64,000 bases of DNA from Pirellulaceae bacterium. GTDB taxonomy: Bacteria; Planctomycetota; Planctomycetia; Pirellulales; Pirellulaceae. The translations under genes were made by a program, and so were the position numbers. Every line of letters starts with the position of its first letter. Within the stretch, counting starts at the first letter, position 1. The notes beneath the pieces were generated by a model. That model was given only the letters and a program-made list of their open reading frames with translations. It had not been told where the DNA came from and made no database searches. This document shows positions 18,195 through 26,635 of this stretch, in pieces. The stretch lies in the NCBI GenBank assembly GCA_019636375.1, contig JAHBXS010000004.1, forward strand, positions 744,001 through 808,000, written 5' to 3'.

Positions 18195-18291
18195 TTAATC
18201 AATTGGTTTCCCTTTTTTTCGGGTTCCTTGACCGTTTCAAATTGCTACAATTGAGCGGGTGAAGGGTCATGGATTTTTGGAGGAAGCCCTG

Positions 18292-19218
18292 ATGAGCGTA
18301 ATTCGCATTTTATCGGTTGTCGCGCTGGTGTTCTGTTACTTGTGGCATTCGCCGCAATTGAACGCTCAACAAATCGGCGTCAGTTCCCCCTTCACGACCT
18401 TTACGAATTCCTATTACGAACACATGGGAATCAATTTTGGCTTCCAATTTCCACGCGCCGGAGGTGGTTTTGGGGGTGGCAGTCGAATTGTCGGTCTGAT
18501 GCCCAACGGTCAATTCGCACCCAATGTTTCTTTCAATCAAAATTCCGCAGCGAGCGCGATTCCGCCGTTCGGAGGATTCGATCCAGGCTCGGCAGGTTCA
18601 TTCGGTTTTGGAAGAGTAGGCAGTGGCGGCGGCGGATTTTCTTTAGGAATGAACTTTGGCAAAGGAAGCAGTCGCATGCTTACCTCGACCACTCCCAGCA
18701 TGACGATGTTCAACGGAATGGGAGGCTCGATGTTTCACGGAGAGGTCCGCCCATTTGTGACCGGTGTGATTCCAGTCGTTGGCAATTCCGGCACGATCAT
18801 CACCCATCCGGTGAACGCAGTAACCTTGGCGACTTCCAGTGGCCAATTGGATACTCGAAACCTGGGACGCGAAGACATTTCACGTTCGACTTCGGTAGGT
18901 GACGCACCTCTGCCACGCTCATCGTCTGCAGAGCGGGCTTTCGACAGTGTGGCAGAAATCAAGGCTCGTAAGGATGCTGAAACCCAAGCGACGCTGAACA
19001 AAATCAAAGAATACTTGGACGAAGCCGCCTCGGCGGTCAGTAACGGCGAATATCCGCGAGCAAGGTCGTTTTTGAAAATGGCTCACGATTTGATGGAAGA
19101 CCCTACTCAAAAGCGAGAGATCAAATCACAGATCGAATCCCTTCGTGGTCGCGAAAAAGGGCTCTCGCAATCTGATCAAGGCGGGGCAAATGCCGCGCAG
19201 AGTTCTAAGAAGGACTGA
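18292..19218 (+). CDS. Secreted Gly-rich protein with C-terminal helical repeat
   Basis: A 308-residue protein with a signal peptide (MSVIRILSVVALVFCYL, cleavage after LNAQ). Residues ~30-150 are rich in Gly, Phe and Ser with no recognisable fold. Residues ~205-290 are charged and helical (AETQATLNKIKEYLDEAASAV; ARSFLKMAHDLMED), resembling a single TPR-like pair. The ATG at 18292 is chosen over an in-frame GTG at 18259 because it follows GGAGGAAG at ideal spacing and opens directly into the signal peptide. Function unknown. Confidence 0.7.
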   Translation: MSVIRILSVVALVFCYLWHSPQLNAQQIGVSSPFTTFTNSYYEHMGINFGFQFPRAGGGFGGGSRIVGLMPNGQFAPNVSFNQNSAASAIPPFGGFDPGSAGSFGFGRVGSGGGGFSLGMNFGKGSSRMLTSTTPSMTMFNGMGGSMFHGEVRPFVTGVIPVVGNSGTIITHPVNAVTLATSSGQLDTRNLGREDISRSTSVGDAPLPRSSSAERAFDSVAEIKARKDAETQATLNKIKEYLDEAASAVSNGEYPRARSFLKMAHDLMEDPTQKREIKSQIESLRGREKGLSQSDQGGANAAQSSKKD

Positions 19219-19409
19219 TATCTGATAAGAAGCCAAAGTGGTCCACGACTGGGATTTTTTGGCATTTTTGCAAGATTTCACGCGTTCTCTTTTTTGATTT
19301 TATGCCTCTAGCGTGAATATTCCCCTGCTTGCCCATTGTGCTGTCTCAGTCCAAAATTAAGTCGTCTTTCCCGGCCATCTTTCTTGGCGACTTTTTTTGG
19401 AGCAACCCG

Positions 19410-20930
19410 ATGCCATTTCATTTGCGATTTTGGACGTTTATCCTTCTGTCTATTTTTTCCCAAGAACTTACTCTCGGACAAAACGAAAACGAAGCTTGGT
19501 CACGAACAAAGACCGCGCCCAACATTTTATTCCTCTTCGCCGACGATCAACGTTGGGACACGATCGGCGCCTACGGCAATTCAAAAATCGAAACACCAAA
19601 CTTTGATCAACTTGCCCGTTCAGGAGTCAATTTTCGCAACGCCTATTGTTTCGGTTCCCCTCACGGTGCTGTTTGCATTCCCAGCAGAGCGATGTTGCAT
19701 TCAGGACAAACTTATTTCAATTTGCCAAACTTGGAACTTGCTGGTCAGCCAACCCTTGGCGAATTGTTGCAGAAGTCGGGCTACCAAACCTTTGCAACTG
19801 GAAAATGGCACAACGGCAAAGAGTCTTTTCTCCGCAGTTTCGAATTGGGTAGGAACGTGATGTTTGGTGGCATGTCGGATCATTCAAAAGTTCCCGTCAC
19901 TCAACTCGATTCGGCTACCAGAGATATCTCTGCGGCGGTTACCGGAGAACATTTCTCAAGTCGCCTTTTTGCCGACGCCGCGATAGAGTTCTTAACGAAC
20001 CGAGATGATGCACGCCCATTTTTTTGCTATGTCGCCTTTACGGCACCGCATGACCCCGGAATGTCGCCGGGAAACTTCAACCGCATGTACCGCCCGGAGG
20101 AGATGCTAATCCCGCCGAATTTCCTCCCGCAACATCCCTTCGACAATGGCGACCTGACAGTAAGAGACGAGGAACTTGCTCCCTGGCCGCGAACACCGGA
20201 AGTCATCCAATCCCAATTGGCTGACTATTACGGATTGATTTCCCATCTTGATCAACAAGTTGGGCGAATCGTCGACGCTCTACGTGAATCGGAGAATGCA
20301 AACAACACGATCATTATCTACGCCGCAGATCATGGACTCGCGATGGGGAGCCACGGCCTGCTCGGCAAACAAAACCTTTACGAACACAGCACCAAGGCCC
20401 CTTTGATCATCTGCGGCCCAGACATTGAAAACGGGACGGACGAGTCGATGGTTTATTTACACGACTTGTTTCCCACGATTTTGGAGTTAGCTGGTTGTCC
20501 AATCAATAATGAAAACAATGGCCGCTCTCTTACTCCGTTACTGAACCAAAACAACTCATACCAACCCAGACCCTTCTTAACAACAAGCTACAAAAACTCG
20601 ATCCGTGCGATCCGCGACGAACGCTGGAAATTGATCCAATACCCGCAAATCAACCGAACCCAATTGTTTGATTTAAAATCCGATCCGAACGAAGTACAAA
20701 ATCTTGCAGACTCAAATGAACCGCAGCACAAGGAAATCATTCAACGACTGTGGAATCAATTGATGGTGGAGCAAAAGTTGGTGGGCGATTCACTGCCATT
20801 GACTTCCGCCGATCCGTTGCCCGCTGAAATCGACTTGACTGGCCGTCCCCGGAAACCCGATCAATGGCAACCGAAATGGATCATTGAAAAGTATTTCGAT
20901 TCACAAACAAATCGCAAGCCAGCACCTTGA
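19410..20930 (+). CDS. Secreted sulfatase (type I, formylglycine-dependent)
   Basis: A 506-residue member of the alkaline-phosphatase superfamily that hydrolyses sulfate esters. The maturation motif is CIPSR (C89), where Cys is oxidised to formylglycine. Metal-binding Asp45/Asp46 lie in LFADDQRWD, and the second metal site is YAADHGLAMGSHGLLGKQ. A signal peptide (MPFHLRFWTFILLSIF...LGQ) supports the start at 19410, preceded by GGAG; an upstream ATG at 19329 adds an unlikely leader. Such enzymes are numerous in planctomycetes and usually act on sulfated polysaccharides; the substrate here is unknown. Confidence 0.93.
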   Translation: MPFHLRFWTFILLSIFSQELTLGQNENEAWSRTKTAPNILFLFADDQRWDTIGAYGNSKIETPNFDQLARSGVNFRNAYCFGSPHGAVCIPSRAMLHSGQTYFNLPNLELAGQPTLGELLQKSGYQTFATGKWHNGKESFLRSFELGRNVMFGGMSDHSKVPVTQLDSATRDISAAVTGEHFSSRLFADAAIEFLTNRDDARPFFCYVAFTAPHDPGMSPGNFNRMYRPEEMLIPPNFLPQHPFDNGDLTVRDEELAPWPRTPEVIQSQLADYYGLISHLDQQVGRIVDALRESENANNTIIIYAADHGLAMGSHGLLGKQNLYEHSTKAPLIICGPDIENGTDESMVYLHDLFPTILELAGCPINNENNGRSLTPLLNQNNSYQPRPFLTTSYKNSIRAIRDERWKLIQYPQINRTQLFDLKSDPNEVQNLADSNEPQHKEIIQRLWNQLMVEQKLVGDSLPLTSADPLPAEIDLTGRPRKPDQWQPKWIIEKYFDSQTNRKPAP

Positions 20931-20979
20931 AACTCGATTGGCGGAAAAATGCTTTTCAAAAAAAAGTTTTCATTTGAGA

Positions 20980-22536
20980 TCAAGGCATTTTTTCAACTGG
21001 AGGAGGAGTCAACCATTCCAAATCACGGATGACAAATTGCCAGTTGCCATTGTGAACTCCTAGCTCACCAACGAAATCCATCGAGTCGGAAACCTTAAAA
21101 CGTTCGTAAACTTTTTTCCGCATTTCGACATCAAAGGCCCAGAGATTATATTCGTCCTCAAACACCTTAACCCGAAACGGCTTATCACCCGACACTTTCG
21201 CCTCGATTCGGAAAAGATGTCCGAGCTTTTGCAAGTTCTTGATCTCGTCGTCCGATTGCAGGTTGTTGATTTTGGGTAATTCCATTTTCAGAGCAAGTCC
21301 ATAGTCAACCTTCCGAGGCTCTTTGGCTTGAACCGTTTCGTTGCTTGGATTTTCGAGTTCGACAAAGCGGCGGGGGGCTTTGTCTTTCACCACTCGGAAT
21401 TTTGCATAGACCGGCAAATGATCCGAATATCCGCTCCCGTCGCCGTCGGCAAAGGCCCAACGGATCGGCATTTTCGTGCCGTGCTGAGCATTCAGGCCCT
21501 CGATGGCCAGCACTCCAAAACTGTTGTCACGGTACTGAATCCCATGACAGTCGTACAAACCTCGCGACACGATCAATTGCATCAAGGTTCCCCAACGGTC
21601 GCGGTAAACGTCACTGCCGCGATCGTCTTCTGGTAATTCATACCACAAGTTGTAAAGGATTCCCGCCTTGCCAGCGACCATCGCAGCCTCATCTCCATGA
21701 GCACCAAGCACATCGTTGAGTGCCGTCGAAGCCATTGCAGGGTTGCTTTGGCGTTGGTTATACTGCGAATTGAAATCACCGCCCAAAACAATATCCGCCG
21801 CAGGATTTTCAGAAACAATACTTGCCAAACGGTCTCGAACGACGCGAGCATTGCCCAACCGAATTTTTTCTGCTTCAGGATCGGACGCCCCTGACTTCCA
21901 GTGATTATTAAATGTATGCAGACGATATCCACCGATTTTATGAACCACTTCCAAAGTCCCCCGTGCTCCGTCGCTGTGATGAGTGCGGGTCTCAACTATC
22001 GGGAAACGTGAAAACGTCGCGTTGACGTGAGCGACCGTGCGCACGGGATCGGGTCGATATTCGGCGATTCCCACTTCATACGAATCCAGACCTGCCTCTT
22101 GCAGTGCCTTGAGCAAGAACGCTTCGGCGGGCAAATCACGGATGTCATCCGAAATCGGCTCGGTCAGCAACATTTGCTCCAAACTAACATCCGCATATTT
22201 CTTGAGGATGGCGGCGTAATTATGCGGTCGCTTGCTCGGCGTCTGATCCCCCTCCAGTTCTTGGAACAAAATGATTTCGGGACCCCGTCCATCCTGCATC
22301 GTCGCCAGAACAGCAGCAGTATTTTGAAGTTTCCGCAGCAGATGCAACGGTTTGTATTGCTCAGCGCGATAGTCTTCGAACAAAGAAATTCCATCGATGT
22401 CAAACAGGTTTTCGACGTTGTAAGCGACGATCAAAAACTCCTCTTGCTCGCCAGACTGGGCAACTGCCGACGTACCCCCAGCCAAGAAAATCGCAAGAAC
22501 AGTTAAGGTGATGAGACGGCAACGTTTTAAAAACAT
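20980..22536 (-). CDS. Secreted endonuclease/exonuclease/phosphatase-family protein
   Basis: A 518-residue protein with a signal peptide (ending near GTSAVAQ) and an EEP fold. Visible EEP motifs are VAYNVENLF (~34-42), ILFQELEG (metal-binding Glu), NNHWKSGASDPEAE (catalytic His region), VLGGDFNSQY (Asp/Asn pair) and GYSDHLPVYAKF (terminal Asp-His). The C-terminal ~130 residues form an extra domain ending in a possible nucleic-acid or carbohydrate-binding beta region (FVGELGVHNGNWQFVIRD). Substrates in this family range from DNA to phosphoesters. It is convergent with the sulfatase. Confidence 0.85.
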   Translation of the reverse strand: MFLKRCRLITLTVLAIFLAGGTSAVAQSGEQEEFLIVAYNVENLFDIDGISLFEDYRAEQYKPLHLLRKLQNTAAVLATMQDGRGPEIILFQELEGDQTPSKRPHNYAAILKKYADVSLEQMLLTEPISDDIRDLPAEAFLLKALQEAGLDSYEVGIAEYRPDPVRTVAHVNATFSRFPIVETRTHHSDGARGTLEVVHKIGGYRLHTFNNHWKSGASDPEAEKIRLGNARVVRDRLASIVSENPAADIVLGGDFNSQYNQRQSNPAMASTALNDVLGAHGDEAAMVAGKAGILYNLWYELPEDDRGSDVYRDRWGTLMQLIVSRGLYDCHGIQYRDNSFGVLAIEGLNAQHGTKMPIRWAFADGDGSGYSDHLPVYAKFRVVKDKAPRRFVELENPSNETVQAKEPRKVDYGLALKMELPKINNLQSDDEIKNLQKLGHLFRIEAKVSGDKPFRVKVFEDEYNLWAFDVEMRKKVYERFKVSDSMDFVGELGVHNGNWQFVIRDLEWLTPPPVEKMP

Positions 22537-22725
22537 TTCGGACTTTCAAATTAGACAACGGAGCGGCCCTCAAAATCATCGAAAAGCACGTCCAGAAGAG
22601 AAATTGTTTCGCTAAGTCAGACACAATTTTAACCCAGAACCGCTTCGTTCACCACCAAGCGTCACTCGACTCACAGATTCTTGCCTGGGTAAATGCCTTT
22701 CCGTAAGGAAATTATTAAGCGAATT

Positions 22726-23760
22726 TCATTTTGCAAAACTTTCGCACAACCGTTGAACAGCCGGATTGCTGCGACTATAGCTGACGATTTTTATGTCCAA
22801 GTCTACGTTGTGATAAAGGTGCACGGCCCGTTCAATCGCTTCCAAAATCCAGGATTCCTCATTTCCAAACGCGCCACCACCGAGAAGTGTAAGGAACACA
22901 GTTCGGTTTCGACTCTTTTCAGCGTTGATCGCTGCCGCAGCAAACGTTGCTTCGTAAGCCGCCTCCAAGACCAGTTTCGCAAACCGCTCCCAATCTCGGC
23001 GTGGCAGGCCACTGTAAGACACGGGCATTGCGGAGCAGTAGGCCTGAGTCACCAAATGCTGACAGCCAGCTAAAGTGACCTGTGTATCCCACTGCACTCC
23101 GATTTGTAGCTTGCTGCGCAAGTCGTCCAACTCAGCCTCGCTCATAGACTTCAATTTCGAATCGACCGCTTTAAGCCCGGACACTGACGGCAAGGCATAA
23201 CCGTTTCTCATTCTCCACAACTTCCCACTGGCATTCCCCAATGCGGCACCAATTCCAGCTAGGCCATCGACTTGATGATCGGCAGTCTGCCCCAACTGAC
23301 CGTCGAGCGGAACAAAATAATTTCGGTAGACCGTCCCGGCAGCGCAAGCCATGGCACAGACTGGGCCTTGGGTCCCATCAAATTCGTAACGAGTGATCCC
23401 TTCTTCGGGTGTCACATCGGGACCGACCATTTCAAGCAAATTAAACTGGGAGGCGACCTGGAATAACGCCCCTGCATTGGCTGGATCAGCATGAAACAAT
23501 TTCACATTGCCAATCAATTCCGAAACTCTGATTCGACTTGGTTTCGAGCCGATAATTTCATCGCCGAAAATTTCATCTCGGCGGCAACGCAATTCCGCCA
23601 ACGAGATCACTTCGAGCTTACCGCATGTCCACTGAAGTTCGTTTTGCCTCGACCGAATAGTCGCCCCATCAACCTCAAGCATCGAATGCACGGTTCGACG
23701 GTCGGTTTCCGTGAACCCGAATAGTTGCTCGAACCAATCGCCAGCAGCATACTTTTTCAT
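22726..23760 (-). CDS. Unknown protein, possibly macrodomain-like
   Basis: A 344-residue soluble protein of a family I recall seeing in both bacteria and eukaryotes without a firm function. Segments suggesting an ADP-ribose-binding or hydrolase fold are GNVKLFHADPANAGALFQ (~84-101), TQGPVCAMACAAGTVYRNYF (~130-149) and, near the C-terminus, VFLTLLGGGAFGN with a GGG-x-FGN loop like that of macrodomains or PARG. No signal peptide. The gene starts 29 bp after a phosphatase gene on the same strand, so the pair is probably cotranscribed. The macrodomain assignment is a suggestion only. Confidence 0.6.
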   Translation of the reverse strand: MKKYAAGDWFEQLFGFTETDRRTVHSMLEVDGATIRSRQNELQWTCGKLEVISLAELRCRRDEIFGDEIIGSKPSRIRVSELIGNVKLFHADPANAGALFQVASQFNLLEMVGPDVTPEEGITRYEFDGTQGPVCAMACAAGTVYRNYFVPLDGQLGQTADHQVDGLAGIGAALGNASGKLWRMRNGYALPSVSGLKAVDSKLKSMSEAELDDLRSKLQIGVQWDTQVTLAGCQHLVTQAYCSAMPVSYSGLPRRDWERFAKLVLEAAYEATFAAAAINAEKSRNRTVFLTLLGGGAFGNEESWILEAIERAVHLYHNVDLDIKIVSYSRSNPAVQRLCESFAK

Positions 23761-23789
23761 CGAACTTCATCCAAACGGGTTGTATCGCA

Positions 23790-24374
23790 TCACGAGACTT
23801 TTTCATGCCCCAACCAGTCTATCACAAATTGCCTTTGCCTCTGGTTTTCTGGCGCCGGCCAGTCCGCTCGCAATCGATCCGCTTGCCGCAAGGTTGTCAA
23901 CAAATCAAATACCGTATCCACTGTTGCCAGTCCATGCCTTAACAACCAACAACAGATCACAGTCCCGGTCCTTCCCATTCCACCGAAGCAATGCACATAC
24001 ACGGGACGATTTCTTGCATGTGACTCGTCGATGACATTCAGAATTTCGCGCATTCGATTGGGGGTCGTAACGCTTGTATCTGGAATCGAAAGACGAAGAA
24101 GTTCGAGTTGGTCGTCATGTTGTTTGGAAAACTCTTGCAAACTGTCGTCATATCTGACGAACGGCTTGCCGTCATTATTCGTTTCATTTTCTTCCATCAG
24201 ATTAACAAACGTCCGCATTCCGGCCCCCCAAAGTGCGGACAAACGTTGTTGATGTTCGCTGGGCTTAATCCGCCCCGGATAAGCTCCCGCCAACAACATA
24301 TCATCAACGACCCAGTAACATCGGTCAGTCGGAACCCGACTTTTCGGTAGTGTAAAAGGAACCTCGAATCGCAT
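23790..24374 (-). CDS. Dual-specificity / tyrosine phosphatase-like protein
   Basis: A 194-residue cysteine phosphatase. The signature HC-x5-R is exact: VHCFGGMGRTG with nucleophile C129 and R135. D99 in the preceding IPDTSVTT loop is the probable general acid. The N-terminus (NRCYWVVDDMLLAGAYPG-like, ~18-34) matches small bacterial protein phosphatases. It is the upstream partner of the macrodomain-like gene, 29 bp apart, which hints at a joint role in dephosphorylation or ADP-ribose-type signalling. No membrane segments. Confidence 0.88.
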   Translation of the reverse strand: MRFEVPFTLPKSRVPTDRCYWVVDDMLLAGAYPGRIKPSEHQQRLSALWGAGMRTFVNLMEENETNNDGKPFVRYDDSLQEFSKQHDDQLELLRLSIPDTSVTTPNRMREILNVIDESHARNRPVYVHCFGGMGRTGTVICCWLLRHGLATVDTVFDLLTTLRQADRLRADWPAPENQRQRQFVIDWLGHEKVS

Positions 24375-24561
24375 TCTCAGTCTCTCAACTAGGACTCATC
24401 ATTTTGCCTTGAAAACAACAACCCGAGAGTTTAGCAAATTTTGACCTGAAAATCGCATAAAAACGGTTCATCTGTTCGAATATCCACAGACTGTATCCGC
24501 AAAAAAGATCTCCGAACAAACCGTACTTCTCTCCGAACGCCAGTGCCAATAAATAGCTATC

Positions 24562-24592
24562 AAAAAAATCCTGCAGAAGAAGTCTGCAGGAT
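24562..24592 (-). terminator. Rho-independent terminator (minus strand)
   Basis: On the minus strand ATCCTGCAGA and TCTGCAGGAT form a perfect 10-bp stem with a 5-nt loop, followed by a run of seven T. It points away from the secreted repeat-protein gene at 24803-25612 and is its likely terminator, though palindromic repeat copy B now lies between them. Confidence 0.85.
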
Positions 24593-24658
24593 CTGGCGTA
24601 GTTTCAACGAGCTCAAATCGGCCATCAGCGAGCTGTGTCGTTTCATCCGTTTCGAACC

Positions 24659-24750
24659 TATCCCCAAAGGGGTCAGAGCCTCTCCGGCTAGGCAGCAAAA
24701 CAACGTTAAATTTCGCATAGCCTCCAAAGGGTCTGACCCCTTTTGGGATA
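24659..24750 (-). repeat. Palindromic repeat copy B (92 bp, MITE- or REP-doublet-like)
   Basis: Ends in TATCCCCAAAGGGGTCAGA and TCTGACCCCTTTTGGGATA, which are near-perfect inverse repeats, and is the intact relative of the IS-split copy A. Each end also folds on itself (CCAAAGGG/CCCTTTGG type stems). TA at both extremities would fit a TA target duplication as in Tc1/mariner MITEs. A REP-type palindrome pair is the alternative. No coding potential. Confidence 0.85.
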
Positions 24751-24802
24751 GGCTCAAGTGTTGGCGCTCAAAACCAACCCGAGTTGATGATTGCTGATTC
24801 GA

Positions 24803-25612
24803 CTATTGGCCAATTAAGAGTGGCAGGATATTTTCAAACCCCTTGGGCGTAACTGGCACGATCGTGGAAACGGCCATCGCGAACAGAGTATCGACGCCCT
24901 GACCTCCATCAAGTGCCACCTTCGCCCCCATGGTAACGCTATTGACTGACAACAAATCGTCCCCAGACCCAAGACCGACGCCAACATCGCCCAAAAATAT
25001 ACTTGATAAAACAATGGCAGTATCGTTTCCGCCGCCCAAGCTAACGCTCGTTTTGCCAATTAACACGCTTCCTTCAACAAAAAGCCGATCGCTTAGTTTG
25101 GAGTTTCCGCGAATCGTCGATTTGCCTAACACCACCGTTGTAGTGATGGCGGACGCGATGGAATCACTAACGAAAGTCCCCAAGTTAGCCCCAGACTGTA
25201 GCGACAAATCCTTATTAACGAAACAATCTTCAACCTCGATAAACGAACCACCTTTTGCAACCAAATTTCCACCGATACTTGACGCCCAGACGAAGGCTTC
25301 GTCGTCAGCGTCACCGCCGAGAGCAACTTCAACACTTCCATCGACAATCAATTCAGAAATCACGACCAAATCGGCCCCTTTACCCATACTGATTTTGATT
25401 GTTTGAACTTCGGAATAAGTGGTGGCCGTTGCACCGTTGACGGAAACGGTGAAGACGTTTGTACTCAGGCCGACAATCGCAACTTCGTCCCCAGCTCCAT
25501 CACCGCGAATATTCAGGGTTGTCCTCGATTGGCGAACGCTGACATCGGCGTTCGCAATCGAAACACCACACACAATCACTACTAACGCAAAAAAACCCAC
25601 TCGAAACAACAT
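24803..25612 (-). CDS. Secreted beta-repeat protein of unknown function
   Basis: A 269-residue protein with a signal peptide (MLFRVGFFALVVIVCGVSIANA). The rest alternates short beta-strand-like stretches with loops such as LGGDADD, LGGGNDTAIV, LGSGDDLL and LDGGQGVDTL. These recall calcium-binding RTX-type or beta-helix turns, here at ~20-25-residue spacing. No catalytic motif is visible. The open frame ends with the hydrophobic tail NILPLLIGQ. Likely exported to the periplasm or surface. Confidence 0.7.
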   Translation of the reverse strand: MLFRVGFFALVVIVCGVSIANADVSVRQSRTTLNIRGDGAGDEVAIVGLSTNVFTVSVNGATATTYSEVQTIKISMGKGADLVVISELIVDGSVEVALGGDADDEAFVWASSIGGNLVAKGGSFIEVEDCFVNKDLSLQSGANLGTFVSDSIASAITTTVVLGKSTIRGNSKLSDRLFVEGSVLIGKTSVSLGGGNDTAIVLSSIFLGDVGVGLGSGDDLLSVNSVTMGAKVALDGGQGVDTLFAMAVSTIVPVTPKGFENILPLLIGQ

Positions 25613-25820
25613 GGTTTAAATCCTGAAATAAATCCTAAAATTTGATCTACGGTCCAATTTCCGCCGAGCAACAAACTAATTAAGATCGGCGCGACTTTGG
25701 ACTCGAAATATTGGGGAACCCAACGTGTTACCCCCAAAAAGGCCAGCACACTGCCCCCTTCACCCCTATCTACTACCGCGTGAATCAAATCTCTCAGCAA
25801 GTTTTTGAGTTTTTTTGGGG

Positions 25821-25938
25821 AGCAAGAATTTTGGAGAGCACAAAATCCTGGGGAACATGAAAGTTTTGGGACCGTGAACGTTTTGGGAACATGAACGTTT
25901 GAGTCCATAATTTTCTTGAGGACCGCAATTTTCTGGGA
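25821..25938. repeat. Degenerate ~17-bp tandem repeat, about 7 units
   Basis: Successive units of 16-18 bp resemble ACATGAAAGTTTTGGGA: AGCAAGAATTTTGGAGA, GCACAAAATCCTGGGGA, ACATGAAAGTTTTGGGA, CCGTGAACGTTTTGGGA, then three more diverged copies ending CCGCAATTTTCTGGGA. There are no unique spacers between units, so it is not a CRISPR array. Confidence 0.7.
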
Positions 25939-26304
25939 ACTACCGATTGTGCTTAAAGAGATAGCTACCCGAAGACCACCGAGACGTATCGTGACAGAGG
26001 CTCTACCCTAAAAATTTCCGTCCCAAACACCACCTCGCGCCGTGTTTGCCCATCTCAACTATGCCATAAACTACCCCGTCCCCGGCCTGCTTGAACACCT
26101 TTACAACTTTACGCCAATCTCTTCCAATTCCAATCCAGCCAAAACAAACCCACCCACCTCACCAAAACCGCCACAAATCCCGCACAGACGCCCAAATCGA
26201 CGACTCGATTTCGCGGCTTGACCAAAGGTATCCCTCGACGGCTTAGCTTTTATGTTGGGTCGGAAATCTCACCTTCCGCGCAGATACGCATGGCTTTTCG
26301 ATCG

Positions 26305-26333
26305 TTATCAAACGCTGAACAATTTGCTATGAT
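26305..26333 (+). promoter_or_regulatory. Candidate sigma70-type promoter of the ABC-3C operon
   Basis: TTATCA (26305-26310, 4/6 to TTGACA) and TATGAT (26328-26333, 5/6 to TATAAT) are 17 bp apart. The start of transcription would be near 26340, about 85 bp before the first small ORF. Planctomycete promoter rules are poorly known, so this is tentative. Confidence 0.4.
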
Positions 26334-26423
26334 ACTACCAAGGTAATCGCGATAGTTTTAGAATTCACCACAAAGCGAAAACGCCATCAAATTAGTTCGG
26401 CAGAGTCATGAAAGGATTCCCAG

Positions 26424-26603
26424 ATGAAGGTGAAACTCGAAGATCACCGGCTGTCCATTGTGAAAATCGTGGACGACTTCAGAGTCAAACGAGACTATGA
26501 TCTGGTGAACAACTCGACCAGTAAATTCATGAAGGAGTACGAAGACGTGGACGACTCGCGCATGTGCACCCCTATGCAACGAAAACCGTGCCGTCGCGCC
26601 TGA
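26424..26603 (+). CDS. Small 59-residue ORF leading the ABC-3C operon
   Basis: MKVKLEDHRLSIVKIVDDF opens a highly charged 59-residue frame that ends CRRA. AAAGGA lies 7 bp before its ATG. It stops 32 bp before the nuclease-like gene on the same strand. I recognise no family. It has no signal peptide or membrane helix and is rich in Asp, Lys and Arg. It could be a small regulator or accessory peptide of the system, or a chance leader frame. Confidence 0.4.
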   Translation: MKVKLEDHRLSIVKIVDDFRVKRDYDLVNNSTSKFMKEYEDVDDSRMCTPMQRKPCRRA

Positions 26604-26635
26604 GCCGACGCGATTTTAGATAAGGAGGGTGTTTG

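Larger units (their letters stand above)
25613..26423. other. Gene-free left flank of the defence island
   Basis: About 810 bp with no credible gene. It holds a degenerate 17-bp tandem repeat tract (25821-25938), a G-poor, C/A-rich stretch (~26050-26190) and, at the right end, a plausible promoter for the ABC-3C operon. A 108-residue minus-strand frame at 25582-25908 merely reads through the repeats. Confidence 0.55.

Noticed and set aside
18228..18251. TTGACC and TACAAT before the Gly-rich protein gene as a promoter
   Set aside because: The spacing is only 12 bp, too short for a sigma70-type promoter.
20931..20979. A/T-rich stretch between sulfatase and EEP genes as a bidirectional terminator
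   Set aside because: Only a 5-bp GAAAA/TTTTC stem can form; too weak to call.
25582..25908. 108-residue minus-strand frame near the island border
   Set aside because: It reads through degenerate 17-bp repeats, overlaps the start of the secreted protein gene and has no protein-like composition.
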